Shown in pieces: positions 23,791 to 38,500 of a DNA stretch of 64,000 bases. The notes beneath the pieces are model-generated. The model was not told the DNA's origin. It worked only from the letters and a program-made list of their open reading frames with translations, and did no database searches. Position 1 is the first letter of the stretch. Each line of letters begins with the position of its first letter. Made by a program: the position numbers and the translations under genes. The DNA comes from Torreya grandis (Eukaryota; Streptophyta; Pinopsida; Cupressales; Taxaceae): the NCBI GenBank assembly GCA_037957365.1, contig JARHVA010008349.1, forward strand, positions 342,501 to 406,500. Reading direction: 5' to 3'.

Positions 23791-26700
23791 TGTTGGGATT
23801 AATTATGACCCACTTAAAGTGTAGCTATTAAATTCAATGATCTAAGAGGATAAAAAGAAACTACAGTTCATGAGATGAGTGTCCCATCATTTTTAGAATT
23901 TTTTTAGGGATTCAAGGGTTGATAAATTTCTAAAATGTTTAGTTGGTTGAATAGTAACTATTACCACCAGATGTTCAATTGATCTCTTTACCTAAATTAA
24001 GTTGTCTAATGTTGTGGGCTTATTGAAACCATAGGTTTAATATATTCTTTCATAAAATGAGGCAATTATAATCTATTGAGTAGTAAATATTATCATTAAA
24101 AAAAATTAAAATTAAGGGAAAGAGTAAGTTAGAAAAGGGATGATTCTCTGACTAAGATCAGATATTCTAGTGTTGAGAAATAGAAATCATGGTTGGATGC
24201 AATTATATCACTAGGCATCAAGTTTAGCTATTGCACAACTTAAATAACTCAATAAGTAAGACACAAAGGAAAATGTGAACATATAATGTATAATATCTAT
24301 CAAAATAAAGGAATTACATAACCATGTATCTATTTCACACAGTGACTTAATGAAAGCTTCAAAATAAACAAAATAAAAATCTAAAATCAATTAAACTAGA
24401 TATTGCACAATTTGATTGTATATCAAATTTCAAAAATAAACATTTAAATAAATTCTTAGCCTGTATTACTTCTCTCAAATAAATATCCTCTAGTAGATAA
24501 TCATGAAAAAATAAATGAGAATGATAGGTGCAATCTTGGCATAATCTTGACAAAGTTTTAGTGAAAAAATAGTTGACCCTTGACAATGGTAATCACTGTT
24601 GATTATATAGACATGGAAATCAAACCCAATGCCTTGATGCATAACCAAAATTTAATGGCATGATGCCAAAAATTAAATTTAATAAATATTTAAATCTTGG
24701 TTTCTTGAGATAACACATGAATAAAGGATAAGAACAAGTCATGGCACAATTCCCAAATTATAACCAGTTTTAGGATGAAAGGGGACACAATATCCAATGC
24801 CTTTCAAGATCCAATGCCTTTCAATATCCAATGATCCAACATTTACTAACTTTTAATTCTTTTCACAATCAAATCAATGGCCCAAATAGGAAAAGTCACA
24901 TCATTGTAAAAGTATCCCAATGATGGATTAACTAGTTCATGTTATATTCTTTCCATTCTCAATTCCACATGCTTATCTTTGTGACATAAAATATTATATT
25001 AAATATATAATTTATATATTAAATGATAATAACCTAGTAGTATTAGAATAATAAAGTATTATAATCTATAAATAGGTTCATCTCCTCCTTTTGATGAAGT
25101 TCATGATGTCTTTGAATAGTGAAGTACACTTATGTTGTACACACTCTCCTTGATCTTTTTTATTTCCTTCCATCCAATTTTAGCTATTGATATGGTTGTT
25201 TCTACACTCATGTTCATTTTCATCACCTGATATTGGCCTATTACATCTATCCTATTTCATTTTAATCCTTTTTAGAAGTTTTATTCTCTGATAGTGACTA
25301 TCTAGTTCTTTTGATTCTCTGAATGTGGGATTTCACTCCAAAATCCTTTTCGAACTAATAGTTTGATTATTATTGAAATTTATTGTCGTTCTTCATCCTC
25401 AATATTTAAATACAAACTCTTGATGAATTCTACTTGGATCATTTCCAAGGCCTATGTATTTTCCACTCTACCTATCTCAATTTATATAGTTAGCCAAACC
25501 ATTCATATTTATATTTGATTCTAATTAACAAAATACAATTGAGAGTAAATTCAAACTGTCACCTACCTATCTTTTATCTTTTTTACATATCCATCAAATT
25601 TAGTTATTTTACAATTTTTTGATGTCATCTCCTTATGTAGGTGATACCATGTGTTGAATTTTCACTTATTTAACTCTCTAGTGTATACACATGATTTTGA
25701 CACTTATCAAAATCTAGATTTTGGGGGATGTCTTTCAGTATTCATAATTGGATTTAGATATGTTCCATGGGACAAGTCCCCATGATCATGCCACATGACA
25801 TGATCTCATACATTCTCAACTATTGAATATGTACTCACACTTCTCAACTCTGGCTCTCTAAGAAGTGATGACTTGTCACAATCTCAAAACATCAAACTCA
25901 TACTGTCTTTAGAAACATCTTAATTGCCTTCCCTGATCTCTAAATCCCTAAGATCATACCACATAGAATCATCTCGATAATCTAAAGTATTTGACACTTA
26001 GACATATTTATAAGAATTGATATGCATTAACTGAATAAGATCTACCATGCATCATGATCTCAGGATTCCTCTACCTTTAACACTTAGCTTTTTTTAAAAT
26101 TATGCTTCTTTGTATTTTTGGGTGAGATCCAAACCATTGATGATGCCACATTGCATCCTTACATTGAATACTCCATTCGAGGCCTTTATTGTTTGAATTA
26201 ACCCTTTGAGTACTTAGTTCTTATGATGATGCCATGTGGCATCATTATGTGCCTTCAATACTCAGAGCTTCTATGGACTATCATCAACCTTATGTTTCCT
26301 TACTCTCCAATATTGGGCCATGTGGTACAATTCAGGGATTCAAGCCATGGGATGGATATAAACTTTTTTTTCCTCATATCACTCAATATATCAGCACATG
26401 GATAACTCACAAAAGCTCAAGATCTCACACAAATTTTAACTATTGACTGCCTCCCACTGAGATTTGATTTCCTGAGATCCATCCACATGTCGAAATATCA
26501 TAAGGTTGGAGCTTAGAAGACTTAACAATTTTTGAATGAGTCACCTCCTATAGAATACAAATTCCCTATATTTTGATCTCTAGAAAAGATCAATGGCATG
26601 AGGTCATTATAAGATATATACAAACAAATATAAGGTAAAAATAAAACATTCAAGCAAACTATTAATAAGTTAGTCAAAAATTCAAATGTGACAAATAAAC

Positions 26701-27321
26701 AAAGGAAAACCCAAATTTGCATATGTGAAACATAGTCATTGACTAAAATCAACGTAATTTCACATAATTTAAACCACCAAGGAACCTAATTGGCCTGAGA
26801 AATTCATAGACAAAGTTGTCTCAAAAGAAAATTTATCCTAGTTGACATAAATAAATAAAATTTAAAGCCTATTTTAAATGAAAACATGGTTAAATAAGAA
26901 TCAATTTAAGTTAAATAAATTAATTTCAATGCTAAATGAATATTTTAAACTAATAATATGACCATTTAAAATATTTTGATAACTTAAGGATAAGTCCAAA
27001 TGTAAAAAACTATTGAAATTGTGCATTTTTTAATTTAATCCCTAAAATAGGTTATGTTTTTAAGAGTTAAGGCACAGATGTTTGAAGACAATCCTTTAAG
27101 TGGATAATGAACAAAATAAGCTAATTTTGGAGGATGCAAAAGTAATGCTTTTCAAAGGAAGAATAATTAAGCCTATAATGCATCACTTGAATTTGATATT
27201 AAAATGACATGAAGAAACCGTAACCAATAATGAATAAAATCCAAATTTTCCTAAAAGCAACGTCAATGGTCCAATTCTTAAGCTTGAAATTTAGACAAAA
27301 ATTGTTTAGCAATTTTCAAAA
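23791..27321 (-). repeat. 5' LTR of E4-B
   Basis: It matches the E4-A LTR over its full length, with the same near-3.53 kb size. The outer end reads CAAAA where E4-A has CAACA, so the terminal bases have mutated. Short ORFs at 24359-24586, 26223-26446 and 26522-26752 lie inside it and have decayed partners in E4-A. Confidence 0.6.
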
Positions 27322-27524
27322 ATTGGCTATGTAAAGATAAGTCATTTTCATCAAACCAAATTGAAACATGAGTTAAAGACTAACAGTGAAAATATTTGAC
27401 ATCAACTTTAGTGAAACTCATAAACAAAGTCATACAAGTATGCAAGAACACGAAAATAAAACAACTATGTTGTAGCAAGAGGGTCTCCATGTGAGATTTT
27501 GAATAATGGGACATGTTGGATGCA
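27322..27524. other. Short spacer, nothing recognised
   Basis: AT-rich sequence lies between the outer end of the E4-B LTR and the GST-flank repeat. I see no coding or structural signal. Confidence 0.4.
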
Positions 27525-27930
27525 AAAAAATATTTTGGAAAATTTTAGTTGTCCTTTCAATATTATATTTTTGTTGTCTATTCTATTTAAAAACTCAAGT
27601 GTGAGACAAAAAAAACTTATAATAAATTAATAAATTAAGAACAATGTTTATACAATCCTCAAGATCATGAGGTGTCATTTCTATCAAATGACTAGCTTGC
27701 AAGGTATTTTGAATGGTGTATAATTGAGTTGAAAGTGAAACTTTATATTTTTAGTGCATTCTAAAATATTTTATCTATTTTAGATGAATATCATTCACGC
27801 TCCCTATCATGAATGGATAAAGGAGACTACCTCAAATATTTATTTATAGGCATTATATAAAATTATGAAATCACACTAAAATCACTAAAATGGAAAGGAG
27901 AGAAGAAGAGACATAGAAAGAGAGAAATAA
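27525..27930 (+). repeat. Extra copy of the GST 5'-flank repeat (R1)
   Basis: It aligns with 39780-40090 on the same strand and with 61220-61590 on the opposite strand. Shared landmarks are GGAAAATTTTAGTTGTC, GATCATGAGGTGTCATTT, CTAGCTTGCAAGG and CTCCCTATCATGAATGG. In the other two places this block lies about 400-450 bp upstream of a GST fragment. Here no GST lies on the expected side; the E4-B LTR sits there instead. Confidence 0.7.
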
Positions 27931-28553
27931 TGTTTTTCCATCATGTTCTTGGGATTGAAGAGAGAGATACAATATTTATTCATGCATTATCAAAGTAGGA
28001 GGAGCAGTGGAATAAGATGGGTCTTTTAGAAGCATGAAGATGTCTTGACCGTTGACCTAGAGAATCCTTTCTCATTGAGCTCTAATCACTTTTATTACAA
28101 ATGGTAATGTGATTCAAGATTATGAGTGGATTTTTTATCCTTTATCTTTTACATTTTCTCCAAAACCTGATTCAACATCAATGAATGGTGATTCTACAAT
28201 TTCAACATTGATAGAATCACTAAACCTACTAGAGTAGCCATCGGATGCATAGGCAATTTTTTTAACATAATGATATTGTAGTTTATCATATTTTTCATTC
28301 TATAATGTTTTAATATTATCATATTTTAATATGTATCTATTTTTATTCCTCTTATTATGTAGTTTCTATCACTAAATATATGTTAAAATATTATAAATTA
28401 TGGTTATTGTTATGCTATCATTAAAATGATCACAATATTATAAATTCATTGTGGTGTTTAAAAATTATTTTAGAATTTGATTAAGCTCATAGACTATGAA
28501 TTATCATTATGTTTAAATCAACGTCACATTTACATGTGAAAACATTGCTTTGC
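27931..28553. other. AT-rich spacer, no gene seen
   Basis: The sequence carries a purine-rich stretch (about 27890-27970), also present weakly near 61200 on the other strand, then ordinary AT-rich DNA. No ORF or domain is supported. Confidence 0.4.
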
Positions 28554-28759
28554 ATGTAAAAGCATCACAATGGTTATGTATGAACTATGATGCTTTTATA
28601 TGTAAAAGATTCATATAGTATAAAAAAGCATAACATAACATATAAAATCATCATGTAGAATACAAAATCATAATATAGAATATATAAGCATCACATAGCA
28701 TAAAAAAACAATGCATGCCATATAAAATCTTCGCATAACATACAAAAGTTTAGTGTAGA
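28554..28759. repeat. 20-bp minisatellite beside GST copy 2
   Basis: From 28600 to 28759 eight successive units of exactly 20 bp follow the pattern ATAYAAAATCATCACATAGA, with 50-75% agreement between neighbours; the register extends less clearly back to about 28554. Units begin at 28600, 28620, 28640 and so on. It ends about 15 bp before the GST fragment. Confidence 0.75.
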
Positions 28760-28774
28760 GAAGAAGAATAAAAA

Positions 28775-28978
28775 TCCATCATGGATGAGAACAAGCAATT
28801 TCTTGTCAACAAGATTCATTTGAAACAACATGGTAATATTATTTTATAAATTTGTTTCACATAATCATATCAATACCCACTTATTCCATGAGGATTGACC
28901 TAGGAATTAAGAAGATCAACATTGTTCTTGTTCTCTCAAAGTAGCCATGTTCAAGGTGTAATATTTTATGGAGTAAAA
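28775..28978 (-). pseudogene. GSTU copy 2, exon 1 fragment (5' part continues at 39248)
   Basis: The reverse complement of CCATCATGGATGAGAACAAGC... matches GST1 exon 1 from the start codon (28946-28948) to about codon 68, then stops at 28775. It lacks about 22-25 bp around codons 24-31 and has smaller gaps near codons 5-10, so the frame is broken. The Trp before the catalytic site reads TAG. The catalytic position is AAT (Asn), as in GST1. It is cut at 28978 by element L. Its 5' flank resumes at 39248. Confidence 0.85.
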
Positions 28979-31900
28979 TGTTAGAGGGACAATCACTAGG
29001 GGGTGGGGTGAATTAGTGAGCCTAGATAATCCAACTTCAATTTCAATCCTTTCAAACTCTTAATCAATTATCATAAGAATTCATGAATCATACACAACAT
29101 TCATAGCAATGAACAAGAGATATAATGCAAGATGAAACACATAACAAATGACATATGTGGGAAACCCTCTTAGGGAATAAAACCCACTTAAACTTATAAT
29201 TGGACTACTATCCTATAATAATAAGAACCAATTTAGACCATCTATAAATGATGAAATAACTACCATTCCTAGTTTTAGTGAGACTAAAATCCCACAAGGA
29301 GCTTCTACACCTATCTAGCTAAGCACTCACAATAACTAGACTTTTAGTAAGTTTCACCTTACAAGGAGGAATAAACCCCCTAGGCAACTAACTACCCAAC
29401 TAGCTACCTTGAACAACTCCAACTTTGAACTGATGTCTTCAACACCTAATGATGTAACTCTAATTATCATTCTCTCAATGTATCCAAAGCCACATTTTGG
29501 ATCACACAACACTCCCTATTGGCCAAAGCACATTACATACTTGAACCAACACACAAAAATCAATTAGGACATATTACATATCCCAACTAACCCTACTCTT
29601 CAAACCTAAAAAATAACTATATCACCACATTAACAATATGACCAAATGGTCATACATACTATCCACAATCTGATTAGTCTCTAAAACCATCCACCAAGCT
29701 CTCACAAACACCAACAATCCTTTGCTCATTCTCAATAAATACAAAATATCTGTTTAGATCACTCTATACCTCTTCACTCATGCTCAACCTATAAGATCAC
29801 TATTCTACCATCAGAAAAATGACCTACAGGTCATACACACATTCCTTAATTTATTTTTCTCATCAAACCAATCATTTTTCCCAATTGTTATCTTCTCTTC
29901 TATGTGTCAATGCTCTCTCATCTCTAACAAGCCTAGAAACCATCTCCATTGGTTTCACTATATATAGAGCCTTCATGAATAAAAACTTCATTATTAGCCA
30001 TTAGATTTGCCTTAGCCCTTAAGGTATATAAAAAATAAATAAATGTCTAAATTACACCCTCATAGGTCAGCTACAACATTTTTGGGTCACCTTTAAGCAT
30101 CTACACCTTTTAATAAGGCCCTTGTAGCTCTTGTAGCTCTCATAGAGACCTATTCACCCATTTATCACTTCATCAAGAAGAAACATGAACATAGGACCAC
30201 TTAAAAACACAAAGGTCCACTTTAAAAGACCCCTTACTCACTCACACATGGGTCCATGCCACCTAGAACATTAACTCCACACATGAACCTACCAATTAGG
30301 TCACCTCACTCTTCAGGTCTTCATACACAAAAAACACAATCTCAAACTCCTGAACCAAACATTCAAGTCTCTCACATAACCATATGATTATTTCACATGG
30401 GTGAACCCTTATGGACCTTAGATACATCTCCATGTGATTTATACAAATCAACACATGCACTAAACACTTAAAACAACATAATCAAAATGACCACTCAAAA
30501 TAGTCATATACTATCAAAATATAGTCAAGCCATTTTGAATCTCCATATCTAATTAGGGGCATACTATGAAAACCAATTCATTATCATAAACCTTAAAGAC
30601 TTATATAACAACTTCATTCTCATTTTCTTATTCAAATAAACTTAGAACACCTTCAACTTGCCTCTACAAGATGGTCACTCAATCTGTCAATATCCTTCAA
30701 AAACACAATCAACTTTTTGGCCTTTGTTCATGTATAATATTTATTGATCAAACCTCCAAATACCACATAGATCATCCTCATGGATTCATTATGAGACATT
30801 GAAACATCATCAAAATAAGCTCAATTATTTTTCTTTGGTCATTTGTAGAACATATACAAAAACATAGTCAACTTTAGAGATCAATATATTTATTTGTACA
30901 GAATTCTAAATCCTCAAAATCCATATTTTTTTAAAATGTGCCTTAGAGTCATATACCACTTTTATTTTTAATTCATGGTCAAATTCCTTTTGTATCGAAA
31001 GATATGACTCAAAAACTAGACACTAGTTTTTCCCTTATTAAATTCAAATATTTAAATGTCAACAATCATAGTTAAACTTTGAACACAAAGCTCACATCTC
31101 ATGTCCTACTACTCAGATAAATTATGAAATATTGATCTTGTCCAAACTTTAATGCATAGGGACCAATTTTAAAATGTTAAATTTTGGTCATTTTGACCTT
31201 ATCTCGTGCACCCTTACAATGTTGACTCAATATGTACCATTGATCTCTGCAAATTAACTAGGTATTTAACTATCAATGCTCACCATTCAATCAATATTTA
31301 CAAATACCCACTCACCATTAGATCATTATCCTTTAATTTTTCATAGTTGTTAAAAAACATGCACTTCTTTCCATCTCAATCAACATGCACCATTGATCTT
31401 GATATGTATGATCATCAGCGCTCCGTTGGATCTTCATTTAGTCCTCAACTTTAACTCTGTTAACCATTGAACACTTTAACCTCTTTGACTTGTTGCATAC
31501 CATATATCTTCACTATACTAACTCTCATGAACCATTATATCTCCATTTGGTCCTAAATTTTAACTATGTATAGAAATGACTTAAGTATGGGGACCCTTGC
31601 ATTCTATTTAAGAAGCCATCTTTGAGCCTTAATAATTTTTTATGCGCTTCAATTCATGATCTCAAATTTGGATCATATGATCTCCCCACATAGGAGAATC
31701 TATACATATAATAATTTTATCCTAGAACCCATACATGTGAAATATATGCTATCATCAAAATGTTCACTTAGAATTTTCTTTCACAGAGCCAACTATGCTT
31801 GGAACTACTTGGAAGGCCAACTTTTATCATGCATATCTTTTAACACACTTCATTACATGATCAAAAATTTAGCACAAATAAACTAGGCTCAAAACTGAAC

Positions 31901-32712
31901 AAACCCATATGATCACCTTCTCATAAAATGTCTAAATGTGTGAGATATTATGTTAATAAACTGCTTACTCAACTCTATTTAAACATAGAAAACATTGTCA
32001 AAATGCTTGGAAGCCCAACTTTGCACATGCATATCTTTTTTTGCCTACATCTCATGACCTAAAATTTGGTACATAATAACTAGGCATAAAAATAAACAAA
32101 AGCATATGATCATTTTTTCCTAACATCTCCATGCATGTGAATGCTGACCTCATCAACATGATTACTTGGTTTTATTTGAACCTTTGTAAATTTGGCTAAG
32201 TATGGGAACTTAGTGAATTCTGTTTGAGAAGCCAACCTTGTACCCTAATATTTTTGACTATGCTTCAATACATTACCTAAATTATAGCACATAAATACTA
32301 AGGAATAATGTGATCACAACCATATGACCAACTCCCTAGACTCATCCACACATGGCAATGGTGACATCAGTAAACTGCCTACTCATATTTTATACCACTA
32401 ACCCAAAATCTCTAGATGAAATAATGAACTACTAGATGAGATCCACTCACTTCCATATTCATTCTAAGAACTATTAACACCCCATAGGGTCTCTGTAATA
32501 TGTCCATACCAATAATAACATGTCCATACCAATAATATCATCCATTAAATGCCTCACTTAGTCAAACACTATCATTATCATTCTAACACTAAAGAACCAT
32601 GTAGGAACACTAAGGCTCATTGAATCACATTTTGTCATTATCATTTTAAAAAACCTAACACCTCATCACAATCCTTGGTCACCTTGGAGACATCATTGAC
32701 AAACCTCCAACA
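28979..32712 (-). repeat. 3' LTR of element L
   Basis: The canonical TG and CA ends are kept (TGTTAG... on the plus strand at 28979, ...CCAACA at 32712). Small ORFs at 29819-30004 and 31656-31886 lie inside; the second has a matching open stretch at 38205-38393 in the other LTR but no recognisable domain. Confidence 0.9.
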
Positions 32713-32727
32713 ATCTCCCCCTTTTTC
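32713..32727 (-). other. Polypurine tract of element L
   Basis: On the minus strand GAAAAAGGGGGAGAT directly precedes the LTR start TGTTGG. This is the normal plus-strand DNA priming signal and sets the element's orientation. Confidence 0.8.
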
Positions 32728-34550
32728 ATTGATTTCAAACACCAATAAAAATCTTATGCTCAGACTCTAGCTCTCTCTTCGAGTTCTTTCTCCCCCTTTG
32801 ACACAATGATAAAGTGGGCTAGAATTTTAATCTTGCAAACCTAGAAATTCATCAAGGACCAATAATAGGAAGAGACCATCTCTGAGAGATGATACATACT
32901 CCCCTTAACATTGAGAAAACCTCTTCTCACCTTGATATTCTCAAACATGCTCCATGACTACATTCTTCTAATCGTATATAGCTTCTATAAAGACAAATTG
33001 TTCATGAATAAAAAAAACTACACGAACTTACCTTGAAAACATTAATAGGGACTCCCCCTAAGTCACCTAAGCTTAGGCATCTTTGTTATTTGAACATCTT
33101 CAGACCATTTACAATAATGATGAAATAATATAATTTACTCCATTCCTTCTCTATCAGATCTAACTACATAGTCCTCTGATCTTAGGACCTAACCAATTAC
33201 AAATCTCCCCATTTGTTTATGCATGAGGATTCAATACATTTTCAAATAACTTGACTTGGTTTGATCAAGTCATCATCACAACCTACTTGAGTTCTCATCT
33301 ATACAAGACATCACAAAATCTTCAACATGACTAAAGCATCTCACATATGCTCCCCTTCACATCATGCATAGCTCCTCAAGCCATTCAAACTAACCAAGTT
33401 ATCTCCCCCTAACTCCATGGCATACACAACTTGTTATCAATATAACTTAGAGACATTTTTCATGATATCAAAGATATGCTAACACATTCTCCTCATCCTC
33501 CATATCAACATTGTCTTATAGTATCTCAACATTTGATCAATCAATTTGAGCAATAGAAAGTGACAAGTTCTTACCTTTAGGACTAAGAATCCTAAACATA
33601 CCTTGATTACACATGAATGATATCAACATACCTTTATAATAAATTAAAAAAAATTGATACCTCATCATCCTTGATTTGACAACTAAAAACTTCCATTCCC
33701 TATTTTCAAACCTTGCACATACTACCAACATTCTTTCATGACACAAAACACTAAACTAGGCTCAACCATGCATTACAAGCATGAAACCAACTGATGAAAA
33801 ATAATGTATATTCTCAACCCAATGTTTACTTATATCCATATACCAAAACTGAGTCATTAGCATCATGTACACAAACCTTAGGGTTTATAGACATCAACCC
33901 TTTAAGTCACTACCTTTCATCCTTTAGGTTAGTACTTCAAAAATTGAGATTAACTTAACACACAAGTCTGCTAACAACAAAGTCCTTCAAAATAAGCAAA
34001 CACATCTTCTCATGACCTCCCTTGTCCTAAAACAACAAACATGACCCACTCAACATCTATCATGCTTCTTCTTTTTTGCAAAGTTTCTCTATGAAGCTTA
34101 GAAAAAGACACCCTTTTGACATAGTGAGACTAAAAGTCCCAAAACTCTGGAGACTCCCATATCTCCATATCTTTTTCTGACATACAATCATTCTTAACTT
34201 TGAAAGGATGTTTGACATCATTATTTTCTTTAGATTTGTCAACAAAAGTAGACAACATTAACTCTTATCTTCCCTTCATGTCTATTATAGAAAATAAACC
34301 ATAGTTGGTCTCAATCTAATCTCTCCTGACATGATTTGGTTTCCATACACATTTTTGACCTCTTCCTTACACAATAGGAGATCCATAAACCTTATTTTGC
34401 TTTGGGAACTCATTCAACCTATTCTTACAATACCTAACAATGTAACCAACTCTATGACAAATCAACTAAAAAAGATCATTAACACCTTTTGGTTGATGAT
34501 GATTGTGATCTTTTTTTATATCTGGATAGAAGATAAATTCTCTTGGCATT
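32728..34550. other. Interior of element L, mostly non-coding
   Basis: Several short minus-strand ORFs (33537-33746, 34060-34245) lie in the 3' half of the interior. They may be frame-broken continuation of the gag-like protein, but I recognise no domain. Confidence 0.4.
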
Positions 34551-34551
34551 C

Positions 34552-35280
34552 CTATATCTTCTTCATATCTGATTCCTTCTTTATATTATCAGGTAGTCCA
34601 CCTAGATTAAGATAATCCTTCATAGTCTTTGGTCTCAACACCATTGATTGACCTCTTGGTAGATCTGAGTTAAGTCTTATCCAAGACTGATTGCTCCTTC
34701 TTCCAAGGCTCCATGTGAACTCATTATTAGATCTCATCTTTCTACAATCTCTTTCCCTATGACCATATTGATATCAAAAATGATAATGGCCATGAAAATA
34801 ACTAGCATACCTTATTGCATTGGGCTATCTAATTGGTTTTATTTCATTATTCTTGACCTAGTCTAACTTATTTTGATCTTCTTCAAGATTGACTATCTTG
34901 ACAAAAAATTTATCATGCTCATCCTTTACTAAATTTATCTTGGTTTCCAATTGAATACACTTATCCTCTTTAGCTCTTATACTTGAAATAATAACCATCA
35001 ACTGACCTCTGAGAACTTGGATAGTCTCCTTATCAATCTTAGCTTCTTTAGCTATGAAATCTTTTATTCTACATGATCTATCTATCAGACTTCCCTCAAT
35101 AAAACTAAATTATTCTTCAAGACCTTTGATCACATACCTCATCTCATGATTCCTTTTCTTTTTCTCCTTTAGTTCACTAAGTGCACTTATGAGCTCAAAT
35201 TCTAGATCAAATTCTTAGTCCTCTCTATCATCTTCTCTATTGTCATGGCAAACTTCCTCACCATGCATTATGTCCTTCTC
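34552..35280 (-). pseudogene. Gag-like coiled-coil and zinc-knuckle protein of element L
   Basis: The minus-strand frame starts near 35280 (MHGEEVCHDNREDD), runs through a long charged helix typical of coiled coils (ISALSELKEKKKRNHEMR; EDKCIQLETKINLVKDEHDK), and reaches a broken CCHC knuckle near 34745-34795 (YQYGHRERDCRK, with GH and the last Cys kept and the first Cys pair lost). It then continues as MRSNNEFTWSLGRRSN. In-frame stops are few and sit at likely Gln codons. Plant LARD-type elements often encode such gag-like proteins. It would bind RNA in the particle if functional; this copy is dead. Confidence 0.6.
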
Positions 35281-35510
35281 TTTTGAACTCAAACATGTCT
35301 TGGCATCTACTAGCTAAAATTTGAGATCATTGATAAAACTTTTATCCTCTTTGGCATCTTTCTTCAAAATACATAGCTGCTCTTTAAGTTCCTTGATCAT
35401 ATCCTTCCACTAGTGATTCTCTTTCTTCAATTATTTATCCATCTTTGTACCTACTTATAATATCCTTCAAGTTGTTAAACTTCCTCCAAAGGACCCACTC
35501 TAATACCAAT

Positions 35511-38500
35511 AATTAGAGGTACAATCACTAAGAGTGGGGGTGAATTAGTGAGCCTAGATAATCCAACTTCAATTTCAATCCTTTAAAATTCTTAATCAAT
35601 TATCACAATCTTTCATGAAGCATACACAACATTCATATCAATGAACAAGAGAGATCATGCAAGATCAATCACATTACACATGACATACGTGGGAATCCCT
35701 CATGGGGAATAAAATCCACTGGAACCTGTAACTGGACTATTATCTTATAATAAAAAGAACCAATTTAGACAATTTGAAAATGATCAAGGATCTACCATTC
35801 CTAGTTTTAGTGAGACTACAATTCCATAAGGAGCTTCTACATATATCTAGTTGAGCACCCACAATAACTAGACTTACAAGTTTCACCTTGCAAGGAGGAA
35901 CAAACCTACTAAGCAATTAACCACCTAGATAGCTACCTTGAACAATTATACCTTTGAAATGATGTCTTCAACCCCTGATGATGGAACTCTAATTATCATT
36001 TTCTCAATGTATCTAAATCCACCTTTTGGATCACACAACACTCCCTTTTGGCCAAAGCACATTACATACTTGAACCAACACACAAAGATCAATTAGGACA
36101 CATTATATATCCCAACTAACCCCACTCTTCAAACCATAGCAAAAATTCTATAATAAAATTAACAACTTGACCAAATGGTCATACATATTATCCACACACT
36201 GATTAGTCTCTGAAACTAGCCACCAAGATCTCACAGACACTAACAATCCTTCACTCATTCTCAAGACATCTAAAACATTTTTTTGGATTAGTATAAACCT
36301 CTTTGCTCATTCTCAACCTACAATATCATTATTATTACACATAAAACATGACTTATAGGTAATACACATAGTCATTAATATTCTTTGCTCATTAACCTGA
36401 CCATTAGGAACACTCGGCCTCTTCTCTTCTTTGTTTCAATGCTCTCTCCTCTCCAATAAGCCTAAAAACCATCTCCTTTGGTTTCACTATCTATAGATCC
36501 TTCATGATTGAAAACTTCATGGTCAACTATTAGAATTGATTTAAACCTTAAGGCATCTAAAACATAAATACATAGCTCAATTACACCCTCATAGGTTAGC
36601 CATAGAATCTATGTGTCAACTTTAAGCAACTCCAATTTTTAATAAGGGCCTTATATCTCTTATAGGTATCATGGAGACTTATTCACCCATTAATCACTTC
36701 ATCTAGCAAAAAAAATAACATAGGACCACTTAAAAATAGATGGGTCCACTTTACCTGACCCCTTACTCACTCCCACAAGGGTCCATTCCACCTAGAACAT
36801 TAACTCCATACTTGAACCTACCAATTAGGTCACCTCACTTTTCAAGTCTTCATACACAAAAAACATAATCTCAAAATATTAAACCAAGCATTCAAGTCTC
36901 TCATATAACCATATGATTATTTCACATGGGTGAACCCTTCTAGACCTAAGATGAATCTCCATGTGTGTTAGACACATCAACATAGGCACTAAGCACTCAA
37001 AACAACATACTCAAAATGATCACTCAAATTGGTCATATACTGTCAATATATAGTCAAGCTATTTTGACTCTCCATATCTAGTCAGGGGCATAATATGACA
37101 ACCAATTCCTTCTCATAAACCTTAGAGACTTATTTAACACCTTCATTCTTATTTTCTTCTTTAACTCAACTTAGAACACATTCAACTTGACTCTACAAGA
37201 TGGTCCCTCAATCTGCCAATATCCTTTAGAAACATAATCATGAAAAATATTGATTGATAAAACCTACAAAGACCATAAATATCATCCTCATGGATTTTAC
37301 AACACTCCTAGATAGATAATTCATCATGAGACATCAAAACAACATCAAAACGAGCTAAATTATTCTTCACAGGTCACTTGCAGAACATATATGAAAACAT
37401 AGTCAACTTTGGAGTTCAATATCTTTGTATGTACACACTTCCAAATCCTCAAACAAATATTTATATATGTGCCTTGAATTCCTCTACCACTTTTATTTTT
37501 TTGACATGGTAAAATTAGTTTTGGAGCTAAAGATATGAATAAAAAACTAGACACTAATTTTTTCCTTGTTGAATTCAAATATTTAAATGTGAATGGTCAC
37601 AGTTAAACTTTGAACACAAAGCTCATATCTCATGTGATCAAAAATTAGATCAATTTTGCACCAATGATCTTTTCTAAAATTTAATATATATAGGCACCAA
37701 TTATCAAACATTAAACCTTTATCACTTTTACCTCATCTCATGCACCCTTATAATGTTGACTCAATACACACTGCCAATCTCTACAGATCAACCAGGCTTT
37801 AACTGTCAATGCTCACCATTCGATAAATCTGTATGAAAAACCTCTCACCATTATATATTTATAATTTACCTTTGCTCATTCATTAAAAAATGTGCACTTA
37901 TTTATATCTCACTAAACACATACCATTGATCTTGATTTATACAATCACTCGTGCACCGTTGGATCTTCATTTGGTCCTAAACTTTAACTATGTTAACCAG
38001 TGAACACTTTGACCTATTTTACTTATTTTGCATCATATATCTTCAATGTATTAACTCCCATGAGCCTCTGGATCTCCATTTTGTCCTGAACTTTAAATAT
38101 GTGCATAAATGAGTATGGGGACCCTTGCAATTTTTTTGAGATGCCATCTTTGAGCCTTAATAACTTTTTCTTCACTTCGATGTATGATCTAAAATTTAGA
38201 ACATATGATCTCCCCACATAGGAGAATACATCCATATAAAAATTTAATCCTAGAACCCACACATGTAAAATATATTACATCATCAACATGCTCACTTAAA
38301 ATTTTATTCCACAGAGCGAACTATGCTTGGAACTACCTGGAAGACCAACTTTGGTCATGCATATCTTTTGACGCAATTCATCGTATGATCTAAAATTTAG
38401 TGAAAATAAATAAGGCTCAAAAATAAATAATCCCATATGATCACCTTCTTCTTAAATGTACACACATTCTAGATATGACATCAACAAAATTCTTACTCGG

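Larger units (their letters stand above)
11493..27321 (-). mobile_element. E4-B: second copy of the E4 element, interrupted by element N
   Basis: It is collinear with 1-9144: 11493-15813 matches 1-4480 and 22677-27321 matches about 4476-9144. Element N sits between the two halves. The LTR at 23791-27321 (3531 bp) is the 5' LTR on the minus strand, ends CCCAACA at 23791 and is followed by a TTGGTGATAGAAGG primer-site-like stretch. A protease remnant with DSSAS is at about 14940-15010. No 3' LTR is found below 11493, so this copy seems truncated there. Similarity to E4-A looks like 85-90% by eye. Confidence 0.7.

Noticed and set aside
28554..28759. Regular 20-bp spacing considered as a CRISPR-like array
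   Set aside because: There are no conserved repeats separated by unique spacers; this is a diverged head-to-tail minisatellite in plant DNA.
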